In this document: positions 8,141 to 16,828 of the stretch, piece by piece
How the letters are laid out: each line of letters begins with the position of its first letter
Position numbering within the stretch: position 1 is the stretch's first letter
DNA from: Bryobacterales bacterium
GTDB lineage: Bacteria; Acidobacteriota; Terriglobia; Bryobacterales; Bryobacteraceae
Assembly (NCBI GenBank): GCA_016713735.1
Contig: JADJOP010000026.1
Coordinates: 1 to 41,827, forward strand
Reading direction: 5' to 3'
Length of the DNA stretch: 41,827 nt
Program-made: the position numbers and the translations under genes
The notes under the pieces: generated by a model
Seen by the model: only the letters and a program-made list of their open reading frames with translations
The model's database searches: none
Told to the model about the DNA's origin: nothing

Positions 8141-9349
8141 ATGCCCGATCACAACGCCATGAGACAGGGACGCGATTCGGCCTTATCGGCCTTCCTCATC
8201 TCCCCGGACCGGGAGCTCGGCTCCCAGTTCCTGCGCAGCCAGCAGGAAGCCCGGGCTTTTGAGGTAGCCGGCGAGGTGGCCGAGTATCCGGCGCGCAACA
8301 CGCTCGACATCCGCCTCCGGCAGATCCGCCCGGAAGTGGTGCTCATCGACGTGTCCACCGATCTGGCCAAAGCCCTCGACATCATCGAGGCCCTGTCCAC
8401 GCACGCTTCGCCGACGCTGGTGGTCGGCCTGCACCGCCTGAACGAGAGCTCCACGGTGGTGTCGGTGCTGCGCGCCGGCGCCGCCGAGTATCTCTATGCT
8501 CCTTTTGACACCTCGGTGCAGAAAGAGGCGCTGGCGCGGCTGCGGCGCATGCGGCAGCCCGATGACGAAGCGCCCGCCGAGCTGGGCAAGGTGGTCGTGT
8601 TCACCTCATCCAAGCCCGGCTCGGGCAGTTCGACCATGGCCACCCATTGCGCGCACGCCATGCACAAGGCTCTCGGCAAACGCCTCCTTCTGATCGATCT
8701 CGATCTGGAGGGGGGCAGCATCGCCTTCTACCTCAAGCTGCAGGCCAGCTACTCCACCGCCGACGCCGTGGAGAACGCCGATCAGATGGATGCCTCCATC
8801 TGGTCCGCCCTGGTGGTGGACGCCGGCGGCATCGATGTGCTGGCGGCCCCCGAGGTGCCCTACACGAATCCGATCGATCCGTCGCGGCTGCACGACCTGA
8901 TCGAATATGCCCGCATGCTCTATGATTTCGTGCTCGTCGACGCGCCGCCGGTGTTTCACCGCACCGCGCTGCTGGCCGTCTCCGAGTGCGACCAGGCGTA
9001 TCTGATCTCGTCAGCCGATCTGGCCAGCCTGCACCTGACGCGCAAGGCCATCGGATTCCTGAATCAACTGGGTTTCGACAAGGAACGCTACCGGCTGGTG
9101 GTGAACCGGCTGAGCAAAAAGGACAGCATTTCGACGGGGGACCTGGAGAAGATTTTCGGCTCCAGCGTTCAGGCCTGCATCCCCAACGAGTACTTTTCAC
9201 TCCACCGGGTGATCTCGCTCGGCCAGCCGCTGGCGCCGGATTGCGATCTGGGCAAATCCATCGCCCAGTTGGCCGCCAAGCTGATCGGGGCGCGCAACGG
9301 CATGGGCGGCAAAGCGGCCCTGAATGCGCCGGCGATGTCCAGGGCCTGA
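8141..9349 (+). CDS. cpaE: Tad locus ParA/MinD-like protein CpaE/TadZ with degenerate Walker A
   Basis: 402 residues. An N-terminal receiver-like domain (about 13-130) precedes a MinD/ParA-type ATPase fold. The deviant Walker A, usually KGGVGKS/T, reads KPGSGSST: the signature first Lys is kept, but the P-loop Lys is Ser. The A' motif LLIDLDLEGG and a VLVDAPP strand are intact. In Tad systems TadZ localises the machine at the pole, and atypical Walker A loops are known in the family. ATP turnover may be weak or absent here. It lies 15 bases after cpaC, and a 60-base spacer separates it from cpaF. Confidence 0.9.
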   Translation: MPDHNAMRQGRDSALSAFLISPDRELGSQFLRSQQEARAFEVAGEVAEYPARNTLDIRLRQIRPEVVLIDVSTDLAKALDIIEALSTHASPTLVVGLHRLNESSTVVSVLRAGAAEYLYAPFDTSVQKEALARLRRMRQPDDEAPAELGKVVVFTSSKPGSGSSTMATHCAHAMHKALGKRLLLIDLDLEGGSIAFYLKLQASYSTADAVENADQMDASIWSALVVDAGGIDVLAAPEVPYTNPIDPSRLHDLIEYARMLYDFVLVDAPPVFHRTALLAVSECDQAYLISSADLASLHLTRKAIGFLNQLGFDKERYRLVVNRLSKKDSISTGDLEKIFGSSVQACIPNEYFSLHRVISLGQPLAPDCDLGKSIAQLAAKLIGARNGMGGKAALNAPAMSRA

Positions 9350-9409
9350 ACCATGAACCTGGCGCGGAGACGGAAATAACGAAGCGGATCGGAGCACAAC
9401 GGATCGACC

Positions 9410-10783
9410 ATGTTACCGACACTGGACAAACACAATAATCTGCCGCCGCAGCAGAATCTGAGCTGGGAGCAGCGGCTGCTGAAGAACGCCGGCCGGCCGC
9501 GCGGCACGCTGAAGCCGGAATACCAGGAACTGAAGTTCACCCTCCACCGCAAGCTGCTGGACAAGATCAACCTGGAGGCGCTGGCGACCATCGACAACCA
9601 GCGCGTGCGCAGCGAAGTGCGCCAGGCGCTGATGACGTTGATCGACGGCGAGCAGACGCTGCTCAGCTCGCTGGAAAAGCAGCAGATCTGCGACGAGGTG
9701 CTGGACGAGGTGTTCGGCCTGGGGCCGCTCGAGCCGCTGTTGCAGGACCCCACCATCAGCGACATTCTGGTGAACACCTCCAAGCAGGTCTACGTCGAGC
9801 GCAAGGGTCTGCTCGAGCTGACCAGCGTCACCTTCCGCGACGATTCGCACCTGCTGCGCATCATCGACAAGATCGTCTCCCAGGTGGGCCGCCGCGTGGA
9901 TGAATCGACGCCCATGGTGGACGCCCGCCTGAGCGACGGCTCGCGCGTCAACGCCGTTGTCCCGCCGCTGGCCGTGGACGGGCCGCTGCTGTCCATCCGC
10001 CGGTTTTCCACCGACAAACTGATGCCGGCCGATCTGGTGGAGCGCCGCGCCCTGACGGCGGGCATGATGGAGCTGCTCGAGGCGGCCGTCAAGGCGCACC
10101 TGAACATCATCATTTCCGGAGGCACCGGCGCCGGCAAAACGACGCTGCTCAACGCCCTCAGCTCGTTCATCAACTCCAAGGAGCGCATCGTCACCATCGA
10201 GGACGCCGCCGAGTTGCAGCTCAAGCAGCCGCACGTGGCGCGGCTGGAAACGCGCCCCCCCAACCTGGAAGGCAACGGCGCCGTGCGCCAGCGCGAACTG
10301 CTCATCAACAGTCTCCGTATGCGTCCGGACCGCATCGTCGTCGGCGAGTGCCGCGGCGAGGAGGCGCTGGACATGCTTCAGGCGATGAACACCGGTCACG
10401 ACGGCTCGCTGACGACGGTCCACGCCAACTCGCCGCGCGACGCCACGTCGCGTCTGGAAGTGATGGTCTCGCTGGCCAACTCCAACATGCAGCTGATCAG
10501 CATCCGCCAGCAGATCTCCAGCGCCGTCAACCTGCTCGTGCAGGCCTCGCGTATGTCGGACGGCTCGCGCCGCGTGACCAGCATCACCGAAGTCACCGGC
10601 ATGGAAGGCGAGGTGGTGACGCTGCAAGACATCTATGTATTCGAAAAGCGCGGGTTGACGCCCGAGGGCACCGTGGTGGGCCGCTTTGCGGCCACCGGCA
10701 TCCGCCCCAAGTTCTACGAAAAGCTGCTGTCGGCGGGCATCCGCCTGCGGGCCGACATTTTTGACGAGGTCCTGGAGGTCTGA
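9410..10783 (+). CDS. cpaF: Tad secretion ATPase CpaF/TadA
   Basis: 457 residues with the type II/IV secretion ATPase layout. An N-terminal helical domain leads into FGLGPLEPLLQDPTISDILVN, then Walker A GGTGAGKTT (near residue 237), an Asp box (IVTIEDAAELQL), Walker B MRPDRIVVGE and the His box (GHDGSLTTVHANSP). All nucleotide-binding motifs are intact. It is the cytoplasmic hexamer that powers extension, and in some systems retraction, of Flp pili. It is followed after 11 bases by tadB. Confidence 0.96.
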   Translation: MLPTLDKHNNLPPQQNLSWEQRLLKNAGRPRGTLKPEYQELKFTLHRKLLDKINLEALATIDNQRVRSEVRQALMTLIDGEQTLLSSLEKQQICDEVLDEVFGLGPLEPLLQDPTISDILVNTSKQVYVERKGLLELTSVTFRDDSHLLRIIDKIVSQVGRRVDESTPMVDARLSDGSRVNAVVPPLAVDGPLLSIRRFSTDKLMPADLVERRALTAGMMELLEAAVKAHLNIIISGGTGAGKTTLLNALSSFINSKERIVTIEDAAELQLKQPHVARLETRPPNLEGNGAVRQRELLINSLRMRPDRIVVGECRGEEALDMLQAMNTGHDGSLTTVHANSPRDATSRLEVMVSLANSNMQLISIRQQISSAVNLLVQASRMSDGSRRVTSITEVTGMEGEVVTLQDIYVFEKRGLTPEGTVVGRFAATGIRPKFYEKLLSAGIRLRADIFDEVLEV

Positions 10784-10794
10784 CCGGAGCCGCT

Positions 10795-11781
10795 ATGAAC
10801 TTTCTGCTGTTGGTTGTCATTTTTTGGGCCATCGCCGTTGGCATCTGGATGGTTGTCACGCGGTACTTCCGCAACGCCGACGTGGACAAGATGAAGAGCC
10901 GCGTCCTGAACACGGACGAGGAGAAGAAAAAGAAGAAGCGCGGCAAGGACCAGAACTCTCCGGTTCAGCTCATCCAGAGCGAGGACAAGACAACGGGCCG
11001 CGTGGTGATGCACCTGATGCAGCGGTATGACCTCACCAACCGCCTGAACACGCTGCTTGAGCAGGCCGGCCTGAAATGGCGTCCGGCGCGGCTTGTCCAT
11101 GCCTGTCTGGGGCTGTTCCTGGTGGGCTTCCTGGTCACGCGCTACATCATCCCGCTGCAGTACCTCGCGGCGCAGCTTCTCAGCGGCCTGGCCCTTGGGC
11201 TTCTCCCGCTGCTTTATGTGCTGCGGCTGCGCGGCCGGCGCATGCACCGTTTCGAGGAGCAGTTCCCCGACAGCCTGGAGTTCGTCGCCCGTTCCATGCG
11301 TGCCGGCCACGCCTTTTCTGTCTCCCTGGAGATGCTCCACCGTGAGTTTCAGGAGCCGCTGTCGGGCGAGTTCCGCCGGACCTTCGACGAGCACAACCTC
11401 GGCTTGCCGCTCGACCATGCGCTGCTCAAGCTGGCCAAGCGCGTCCCGCTACTCGATGTTCACTTTTTCGTCTCCGCGGTGCTGCTGCAGAAGCGCACCG
11501 GAGGCAACCTGGCCGAGATTCTCGACAAGCTGGCCTACGTCATCCGTGAGCGCTTCAAGCTGCGCGGCAAGATCCGCGCCATCAGCGCCCACGGCCGCAT
11601 GACCGGTCTTGCCTTGACTTCGATTCCGATCGGCGTGGCCGTGCTGATGTTCTACGCCAACCCGGACTATGTGAGCTTCTTCATCGAAGACGAAATCGGG
11701 AACTACATGATGATCGCGGCCGGTGCCCTTCAGTTGATCGGCTACGGTGTGATCCGCAAGATCGTTTCCATCGAGGTGTAG
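10795..11781 (+). CDS. tadB: Tad inner-membrane platform protein TadB
   Basis: 328 residues. An N-terminal membrane helix (about 2-22) precedes a very basic stretch (KKKKKKRGK) and two hydrophobic segments near 105-145. A type II secretion F domain (EQFPDSLEFVARSMRAGHAF, then RTGGNLAEILDKLAYVI) is followed by two C-terminal membrane helices. TadB and TadC together form the inner-membrane platform on which CpaF acts. The gene is three bases from tadC, consistent with one transcript. Confidence 0.93.
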   Translation: MNFLLLVVIFWAIAVGIWMVVTRYFRNADVDKMKSRVLNTDEEKKKKKRGKDQNSPVQLIQSEDKTTGRVVMHLMQRYDLTNRLNTLLEQAGLKWRPARLVHACLGLFLVGFLVTRYIIPLQYLAAQLLSGLALGLLPLLYVLRLRGRRMHRFEEQFPDSLEFVARSMRAGHAFSVSLEMLHREFQEPLSGEFRRTFDEHNLGLPLDHALLKLAKRVPLLDVHFFVSAVLLQKRTGGNLAEILDKLAYVIRERFKLRGKIRAISAHGRMTGLALTSIPIGVAVLMFYANPDYVSFFIEDEIGNYMMIAAGALQLIGYGVIRKIVSIEV

Positions 11782-11784
11782 ACC

Positions 11785-12705
11785 ATGACTCTACTTGTCA
11801 GTTCGCTGCTCTTCCTGCTGGTGGCCGTCATCGGCGCGGCGCTGGGAGTCAAGCTCTATGTCAAGCCTAAGGAGGCCATTGAGCGCGTCACCGGCACGGG
11901 CATGGTGCGCCAGGAGGAGGCGCCGATCCACCCCAGCCTGGTCTTCCACGAGCTGGTCAAGAAACTCGGCACGATGCTGCCGATCAATCCCAAGGACGCC
12001 GGCGTCATCCAGCGCCGCATGATCCGCGCCGGCATCCGCAACCCCAACGCCATCCGCTACCTCTATGGCTCCAAGGTGCTGTTGGGCGTGGGCCTTCCGC
12101 TGCTGATGAGCCTGGCCGTGGCCGGCTCAAGCTCGGACCCGTCCAACAAGGTGCTGGCCGTGCTTGCCAGCGCCGGGCTAGGGTTCTTCGCTCCCAACGA
12201 GTACATCAATCTGCGCGTGAAGAAGCGCCAGAAGGAGATTAAGAAGGGCCTCCCGAACGCGCTCGACCTGCTGGTGGTCTGCGTGGAGAGCGGACTGGGG
12301 CTTGACCAGGCCATGGTGCAGGTGGCCAAGGACCTCGAACATGCTCACCCGGATATTACCGAGGAGTTTGCGATGGTCAACTATGAACTTAAAGCGGGAA
12401 AACGCCGAATTGAAGCTTTGAGGAACCTGGCGGAACGTTCCAACGTGGACGATCTGAAGAAGCTGGTGGCCGTGCTCATTCAGGCGGACCGCTTTGGCAC
12501 GGGGATCGCGGCGAGCCTGCGCGGCCACGCCGACTTCATGCGGGTTCAGGCGCGGCAGATCGCCGAGGAGAAGGCGGCCAAGCTTGGCGTCAAGCTGGTC
12601 TTCCCCATCTTCTTCTGCATTCTGCCGTCGCTGTTCGTGGTCACCGTTGGCCCCATGGTCATCAAGATCATCCGGGATCTGCTCCCGATGATGAACAGGA
12701 TGTAG
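11785..12705 (+). CDS. tadC: Tad inner-membrane platform protein TadC
   Basis: 306 residues, paired with TadB. It has an N-terminal membrane helix, a second hydrophobic region around 95-135, and a T2SSF domain with GLPNALDLLVVCVESGLGLD and the matching second half RFGTGIAASLRGHADFMR. A final helix follows (LVFPIFFCILPSLFVVTVGP). The layout and length are normal for the family. It is the last large gene of the Tad operon and is followed by a very small membrane-peptide gene. Confidence 0.93.
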   Translation: MTLLVSSLLFLLVAVIGAALGVKLYVKPKEAIERVTGTGMVRQEEAPIHPSLVFHELVKKLGTMLPINPKDAGVIQRRMIRAGIRNPNAIRYLYGSKVLLGVGLPLLMSLAVAGSSSDPSNKVLAVLASAGLGFFAPNEYINLRVKKRQKEIKKGLPNALDLLVVCVESGLGLDQAMVQVAKDLEHAHPDITEEFAMVNYELKAGKRRIEALRNLAERSNVDDLKKLVAVLIQADRFGTGIAASLRGHADFMRVQARQIAEEKAAKLGVKLVFPIFFCILPSLFVVTVGPMVIKIIRDLLPMMNRM

Positions 12706-12734
12706 TGAGTTCTCTTGAAGAAAGGAGAGAGGTG

Positions 12735-12830
12735 ATGGATAGCACATTAATTCGGATCGTCTGCTCGGTACTGGCGATTGTGTTCCTGGGCGTGATTATC
12801 ATGCGCCGCAAGAAGAACGTCGACGAGTAG
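12735..12830 (+). CDS. 31-residue single-pass membrane peptide after tadC
   Basis: ATG 12735 to TAG 12828-12830, preceded by AAAGGAGAGAGG, one of the strongest ribosome sites in the window, at proper spacing. The peptide has a short N-terminus, one hydrophobic helix (about 5-22: IRIVCSVLAIVFLGVIIM) and a positive C-terminal cluster RRKKN, so it probably sits in the inner membrane with the charged tail in the cytoplasm. It starts 29 bases after tadC and ends about 40 bases before the hairpin that closes the operon. I know no family. It is too short to be a typical Flp pilin and lacks the pilin cleavage motif. An accessory subunit of the TadB/TadC platform is a reasonable guess. Confidence 0.65.
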   Translation: MDSTLIRIVCSVLAIVFLGVIIMRRKKNVDE

Positions 12831-12872
12831 AAGCGCCGTGCCGGCGGCTTGCCGGAGCGGAGAAGACCAAGG

Positions 12873-12921
12873 CTGTGATCCCCGCCCCAGCCTATCCAGA
12901 GGGCTGGGGCGGCGGTCACAG
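12873..12921 (+). terminator. Long stable hairpin ending the Tad operon (no T tract)
   Basis: The arms 12873-12892 and 12902-12921 pair over 20 positions with one G-T wobble and one mismatch. The inner 11 bp (CCGCCCCAGCC/GGCTGGGGCGG) are perfect around a 9-base loop. There is no run of T after it, so it is not a textbook intrinsic terminator. It could be a transcript-end stabiliser, a Rho-associated end, or a regulatory element of the next gene at 13021. Confidence 0.5.
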
Positions 12922-13020
12922 TGGAACCAACTCAAGAATGAGGAACCAAACGGAATGGCCGGATCCGACGCGCGGATGGAGCCGGCGATTCAGGAATGAA
13001 TAGGTAAGGGAGTGAGCGTT

Positions 13021-16014
13021 ATGCACACCAAGGCTGGGAACCGGCGCGTGCCGGAAAAACTAATCGTACTTTTCGCAACCGGGCTATTGCTGGCCACTCC
13101 CGCATTGTGCGGCACGTTCGGCCGTGTTGTGGCCATCGGCGGCCACGCCTCCGATCTGGCCCTGGACGAACCCCGCAACGTCCTGTACGTGGCCAACTAC
13201 ACGGCCAACCGCATCGAGGTGATGTCGCTCGGCGACGGCTCCATTCAAACCTCTTTGAATGTCAGCGCGCAGCCCTCCTCGCTCGCCTTGTCGCCGGACG
13301 GGAAGTATCTGCTTGTGGGCCACTATGGCAACTTTGCCTCGCCCAACGCGCCCACCAACGCGCTGACGGTGATTGATCTGAACTCACGCGCCCGGCAGAC
13401 GTTTGCCCTGGGCAATGCCGCTCTCGGCGTGGCCTTCGGCATCGATGACCGGGCCCTGGTGGTCACCACCACCGAGTTTCTCCTGTTTGATCCGGTCACG
13501 GGCGTCTCCACGGTGCTGTCCACCATCACTGATCTGGTGGCCAAGACGCTGCCGCAGCCGCCGTCGAGCTTTCCGCCCAATATCGTGGCGGCCTCGGTGG
13601 CCGCTTCCGGCGACCGCCGATATATTTATGGGCTGACCGACACATTCACCTTCAGCTATGAGGTCGAGCGCAAGCAGTTGGCCATTCGCGGCTACACCTC
13701 CACGCCGCCGATGGGCCCGCGCGTGGTGGCCGTCAACCAGGACGGGTCCTACTTCCTCTCCGGCTGGGTGCTGCGCAACCGCGCCGGCCGCAACCTGGCC
13801 CAGTTCCCTGACCCGGCCGGCCTGCTGAACGTCGGCAGCCACGCCATCGACAGCGAGCGCGGCATCGCCTATTCGCAGGTGGGCCAGGGCTCGGAGGCGG
13901 CCACCGCCGCTCCCATCCTGCAGGTCGTCGACACGGACAATCTGCGCGTGCGCAACCGTCTCCAACTGGCCGAAAACCTCGCCGGCAAGAGCGCGCTGAG
14001 CTCGGACGGCTCCACCATGTACGCCATCTCGGACTCCGGCGTCACCATCCTCCCCGTGGGCCAGCTCGACCAGAGCCCGCAGGTCTTTGCCTCGACCGAG
14101 GATCTCGTTTTCCGCGGCAACTTCTGTGACCGCCGCGTGGCCAGCCAGGAGATTGCCATCCTCAGCTCCGGCGGCTCGCCCACCGACTTCGTCCTCACCG
14201 CCTCGGCGCCCGGCATCACCATCACGCCGTCGCGCGGCGTCACCCCGGCCACCGTGCGCATCTCGGTCGACCCGGGCACCTATCAGAACGTGAAGGGCAC
14301 CATCAGCGTCCAACTCAACATCGCCTCGGCCGCCGCCGTCAACCTCACCAGGCCCGTGCGCGTGCTCATCAACAACCGCGAGCCGGACCAGCGCGGCACC
14401 TTCGTCAACGTCCCCGGCACGCTCGTCGACCTGCTCGCCGATCCCGTGCGCGACCGCTTCTTCGTGCTGCGCCAGGACACCAACGAGGTCTACGTCTACG
14501 ACGGCCGCAGCTACCAGCACATCAAGACCCTGCGCACCGGCAACACGCCGACGCAGCTGGCCATCACCTTTGACCGCCGCTGGCTCCTCATCGGCAACGA
14601 TAACTCCCAGATCGCCAACGTTTACGACTTGGAAACGCTTGAGGCGAGCGAGCCCATTTACTTCCCCGGCGGACACTACCCGCGCTCGCTGGCCAGTTCC
14701 GGCAATGCCTTGCTGGCGGCCACCCGCGTGGCCGGCCAGATCCACGTCATCGACCGCGTCGACATGGCCACCCGCACGGCCTCGCAACTGCCCACCCTCG
14801 GCGTCTATGAGAACAACGTCAACATCAACACGATGCTCATCGCCTCGCCCTCGGGCAGCTCCATCCTGGCCGCGCAGGCCGATGGCAACGTCCTGCTCTA
14901 CAACGCCAACGTCGACTCCTTCACCATCTCGCGCAAGGACGCCACCGAGCTCGGCGGCGCCTACGCCGCCTCCAGTTTCGATCAGTTCGTCGTCGGCGAC
15001 CGCCTCATGAACTCCTCGCTGGTCACCGTGCGCACCTTTGAATCGAATACCGGCCGCAGCTCGGGCTTCGCCTTTGTCGGCTCCACCGGCTTCCGCGCCA
15101 CGGCCCCGGACGCCGTAAGCCCCGGCGTTATCCAGCGCGTCGATGCCACCAACGGCGCCTCCTCGCGGCCCACGCGCATGGCCGAGGCCCCGCTGCTGGG
15201 CTCCCTCGGCGCCGCCTTTACTCGCACCGTGGCTCCGCTCTACAGCCGCAACGCCGTCGTCGCCCTCACCACTTCCGGCTTCACCGTCCTCCCCTGGGAG
15301 TACGACGCCGCCGTGGCCGCACCGCGGCTGACCCGCGTGCTCAACGCGGCCGACAACTCCACCGGCCTGTCGCCGGGCGGCCTGATGAGCCTCTACGGCA
15401 GCGACCTCAGCCCGGTCAACCTGGCTTCGCGTGAACTGCCCCTGCCGACGGCCCTCGGCGAAAGCTGCCTCACCGTCAACGGCATCCCCACGCCGATCCT
15501 CTTTGTCTCGCCGTCGCAGATCAACGCCCAGATGCCCTTCAACGTCGAAGGCAACGTGACGATGATCCTGCGCACACCCGGCGGCGTGAGCGACAACTAC
15601 AACCTCGTCGTCGGCTCCACGGCCCCCGGCGTGTTTCGTGCCACCATCGACGGCAACAACGACATCCCCACCGTCGTCCGCGCCGAAAACAACGAGGTGG
15701 TCACCCTCACCAACCCCATCCGCCGCAACGACGGTCTGGTCATCATGCTGACCGGTCTGGGCCTCACCAACCCGGCCATCGACGCCGGCATCCCGGCCCC
15801 GGCCGACCCGCCGCTCACCTCGCTCGTGCAGCCCACGGTCACCCTCGGCGGCACCGCGCTGCAGATCACCTTCGCCGGCCTCAGCGCCGGACAGGTCGGC
15901 GTGTATCAGATCAACGCCAAGGTCCCCAACATCATCCCGACCGGAGTCGAGGTCCCGCTGACCATCGATGCCGGCGGAGCGAGCACGACGCTTTCCGTGC
16001 GTGTGGTGAATTGA
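13021..16014 (+). CDS. Large secreted beta-propeller protein with Solibacter-type TIGR03437 C-terminal domain
   Basis: 997 residues from ATG 13021. GTG 13012 is possible, but TAAGGGAG then lies too close to it. A signal peptide ends near ATPALCG. Repeated 40-odd-residue units such as LALDEPRNVLYVANYTANRI and SLALSPDGKYLLVGHYGN form one N-terminal and one central propeller-like part, split by an Ig-like stretch around 370-450. The last ~230 residues (RVLNAADNSTGLSPGGLMSLYG, shortened here, then INAQMPF and GLGLTNPAID) match the TIGR03437 domain that is heavily expanded in Solibacter relatives. It is probably exported or cell-surface. Function unknown. It follows the Tad operon hairpin, and the outer-membrane barrel gene follows after 68 bases. 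Confidence 0.88.
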   Translation: MHTKAGNRRVPEKLIVLFATGLLLATPALCGTFGRVVAIGGHASDLALDEPRNVLYVANYTANRIEVMSLGDGSIQTSLNVSAQPSSLALSPDGKYLLVGHYGNFASPNAPTNALTVIDLNSRARQTFALGNAALGVAFGIDDRALVVTTTEFLLFDPVTGVSTVLSTITDLVAKTLPQPPSSFPPNIVAASVAASGDRRYIYGLTDTFTFSYEVERKQLAIRGYTSTPPMGPRVVAVNQDGSYFLSGWVLRNRAGRNLAQFPDPAGLLNVGSHAIDSERGIAYSQVGQGSEAATAAPILQVVDTDNLRVRNRLQLAENLAGKSALSSDGSTMYAISDSGVTILPVGQLDQSPQVFASTEDLVFRGNFCDRRVASQEIAILSSGGSPTDFVLTASAPGITITPSRGVTPATVRISVDPGTYQNVKGTISVQLNIASAAAVNLTRPVRVLINNREPDQRGTFVNVPGTLVDLLADPVRDRFFVLRQDTNEVYVYDGRSYQHIKTLRTGNTPTQLAITFDRRWLLIGNDNSQIANVYDLETLEASEPIYFPGGHYPRSLASSGNALLAATRVAGQIHVIDRVDMATRTASQLPTLGVYENNVNINTMLIASPSGSSILAAQADGNVLLYNANVDSFTISRKDATELGGAYAASSFDQFVVGDRLMNSSLVTVRTFESNTGRSSGFAFVGSTGFRATAPDAVSPGVIQRVDATNGASSRPTRMAEAPLLGSLGAAFTRTVAPLYSRNAVVALTTSGFTVLPWEYDAAVAAPRLTRVLNAADNSTGLSPGGLMSLYGSDLSPVNLASRELPLPTALGESCLTVNGIPTPILFVSPSQINAQMPFNVEGNVTMILRTPGGVSDNYNLVVGSTAPGVFRATIDGNNDIPTVVRAENNEVVTLTNPIRRNDGLVIMLTGLGLTNPAIDAGIPAPADPPLTSLVQPTVTLGGTALQITFAGLSAGQVGVYQINAKVPNIIPTGVEVPLTIDAGGASTTLSVRVVN

Positions 16015-16015
16015 T

Positions 16016-16061
16016 CCCGGCGCCGGGCCCCTTGATCCAGGCTGGTCGCCCCCTGATCCAG
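16016..16061. repeat. Palindrome and short direct repeat between the propeller and barrel genes
   Basis: CCCGGCGCCGGG (16016-16027) is a perfect 12-base palindrome directly after the stop codon. It overlaps a direct repeat, GCCCCTTGATCCAG (16027-16040) and GCCCCCTGATCCAG (16048-16061), which are identical but for one base and spaced 21 bases apart. Two in-phase copies before a gene can be an operator; this is unproven. Confidence 0.35.
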
Positions 16062-16082
16062 AAACGATTGGAGTAGACGGAA

Positions 16083-16736
16083 ATGCTCAGCAATACACTC
16101 AGCCGCTCGAAGTACGTGCTCGCGATGGCCGCCCTGTGCGCCCTCCCGGCCATGGCTCAGAAATGGGAGTTCGGCGCCGGCGGCGGCGCCAGCTTCTACA
16201 CGAACAAAGACATCACCAACCGTGTCGGCACCGCCGAAACCGGCTTCAGCAAAGGCTACACCGCCACGGTCTGGCTCGGCCAGGACAGCTTCAAGCATGT
16301 CGGCGGCGAAGTCCGCTACCACTTCGCCAAAAACGACCTGCGGCTTGCCTCCGGCGGCACCAGCGTCGGCTTCTCGGCCCACACCCACACGGTCGGCTAC
16401 AACGTCCTCATCCACACCCAGCCTAAGAACGCCAAGGTCCGCCCCTACGTGCTCTTCGGCGGTGGTGTGAAGATCTTCCGCGGCACCGGCACCCCGCGCG
16501 CCTCGCAGCCGCTCAGCCAGTTCGCCGCCCTCACCAACACCGATCAGCCCAGACCCTACGTGCAGTTCGGCGGCGGCGTGAAGGTCAACCTCGGCGAACA
16601 CCTCTATCTCCGCGCCGAAGTCACCGACCAGCTCTCGCCCTTCCCCACCGACGTCATCCTGCCTGTCGGCGGCGGCTCGGTTTCCGGCTGGATTCACAAT
16701 ATTCTGCCCGTTATCGGCATCGGCGTCGCCTTCTAA
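16083..16736 (+). CDS. Small outer-membrane beta-barrel protein
   Basis: 217 residues with a cleavable signal peptide ending at ALPAMAQ. Alternating polar/aromatic strands follow, such as WEFGAGGGASFYTN, HVGGEVRYHF, VRPYVLFGGGVKIF, RPYVQFGGGVKVNL and HLYLRAEV. The final residue is Phe, as in outer-membrane proteins recognised by the BAM machinery. Size fits an 8-strand OmpA/OmpW-like barrel. It shares direction with the large propeller gene and is closed by a strong terminator, so the two may form one unit. Its ligand or role is not evident. Confidence 0.8.
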   Translation: MLSNTLSRSKYVLAMAALCALPAMAQKWEFGAGGGASFYTNKDITNRVGTAETGFSKGYTATVWLGQDSFKHVGGEVRYHFAKNDLRLASGGTSVGFSAHTHTVGYNVLIHTQPKNAKVRPYVLFGGGVKIFRGTGTPRASQPLSQFAALTNTDQPRPYVQFGGGVKVNLGEHLYLRAEVTDQLSPFPTDVILPVGGGSVSGWIHNILPVIGIGVAF

Positions 16737-16776
16737 AGGCGCCCCCGCCCGCGGGCACACAACTGTGGACACTCTC

Positions 16777-16814
16777 CCGGGGTTCCGCCTATGGCGGCGC
16801 CCCGGCTTTTTTTT
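16777..16814 (+). terminator. Rho-independent terminator of the barrel gene
   Basis: CCGGGG and CCCCGG arms enclose an inner perfect stem CCGCC-TAT-GGCGG, followed at once by C and eight T residues (16807-16814). It lies 40 bases after the barrel gene stop and also separates it from the convergent pckA. Confidence 0.92.
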
Positions 16815-16828
16815 GTCTGCGCCTTCCC

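Noticed and set aside
13384..14787. 467-residue minus-strand frame inside the propeller gene.
   Set aside because: Low-complexity Gly/Ala/Asp/Val shadow of the well-supported plus-strand gene.
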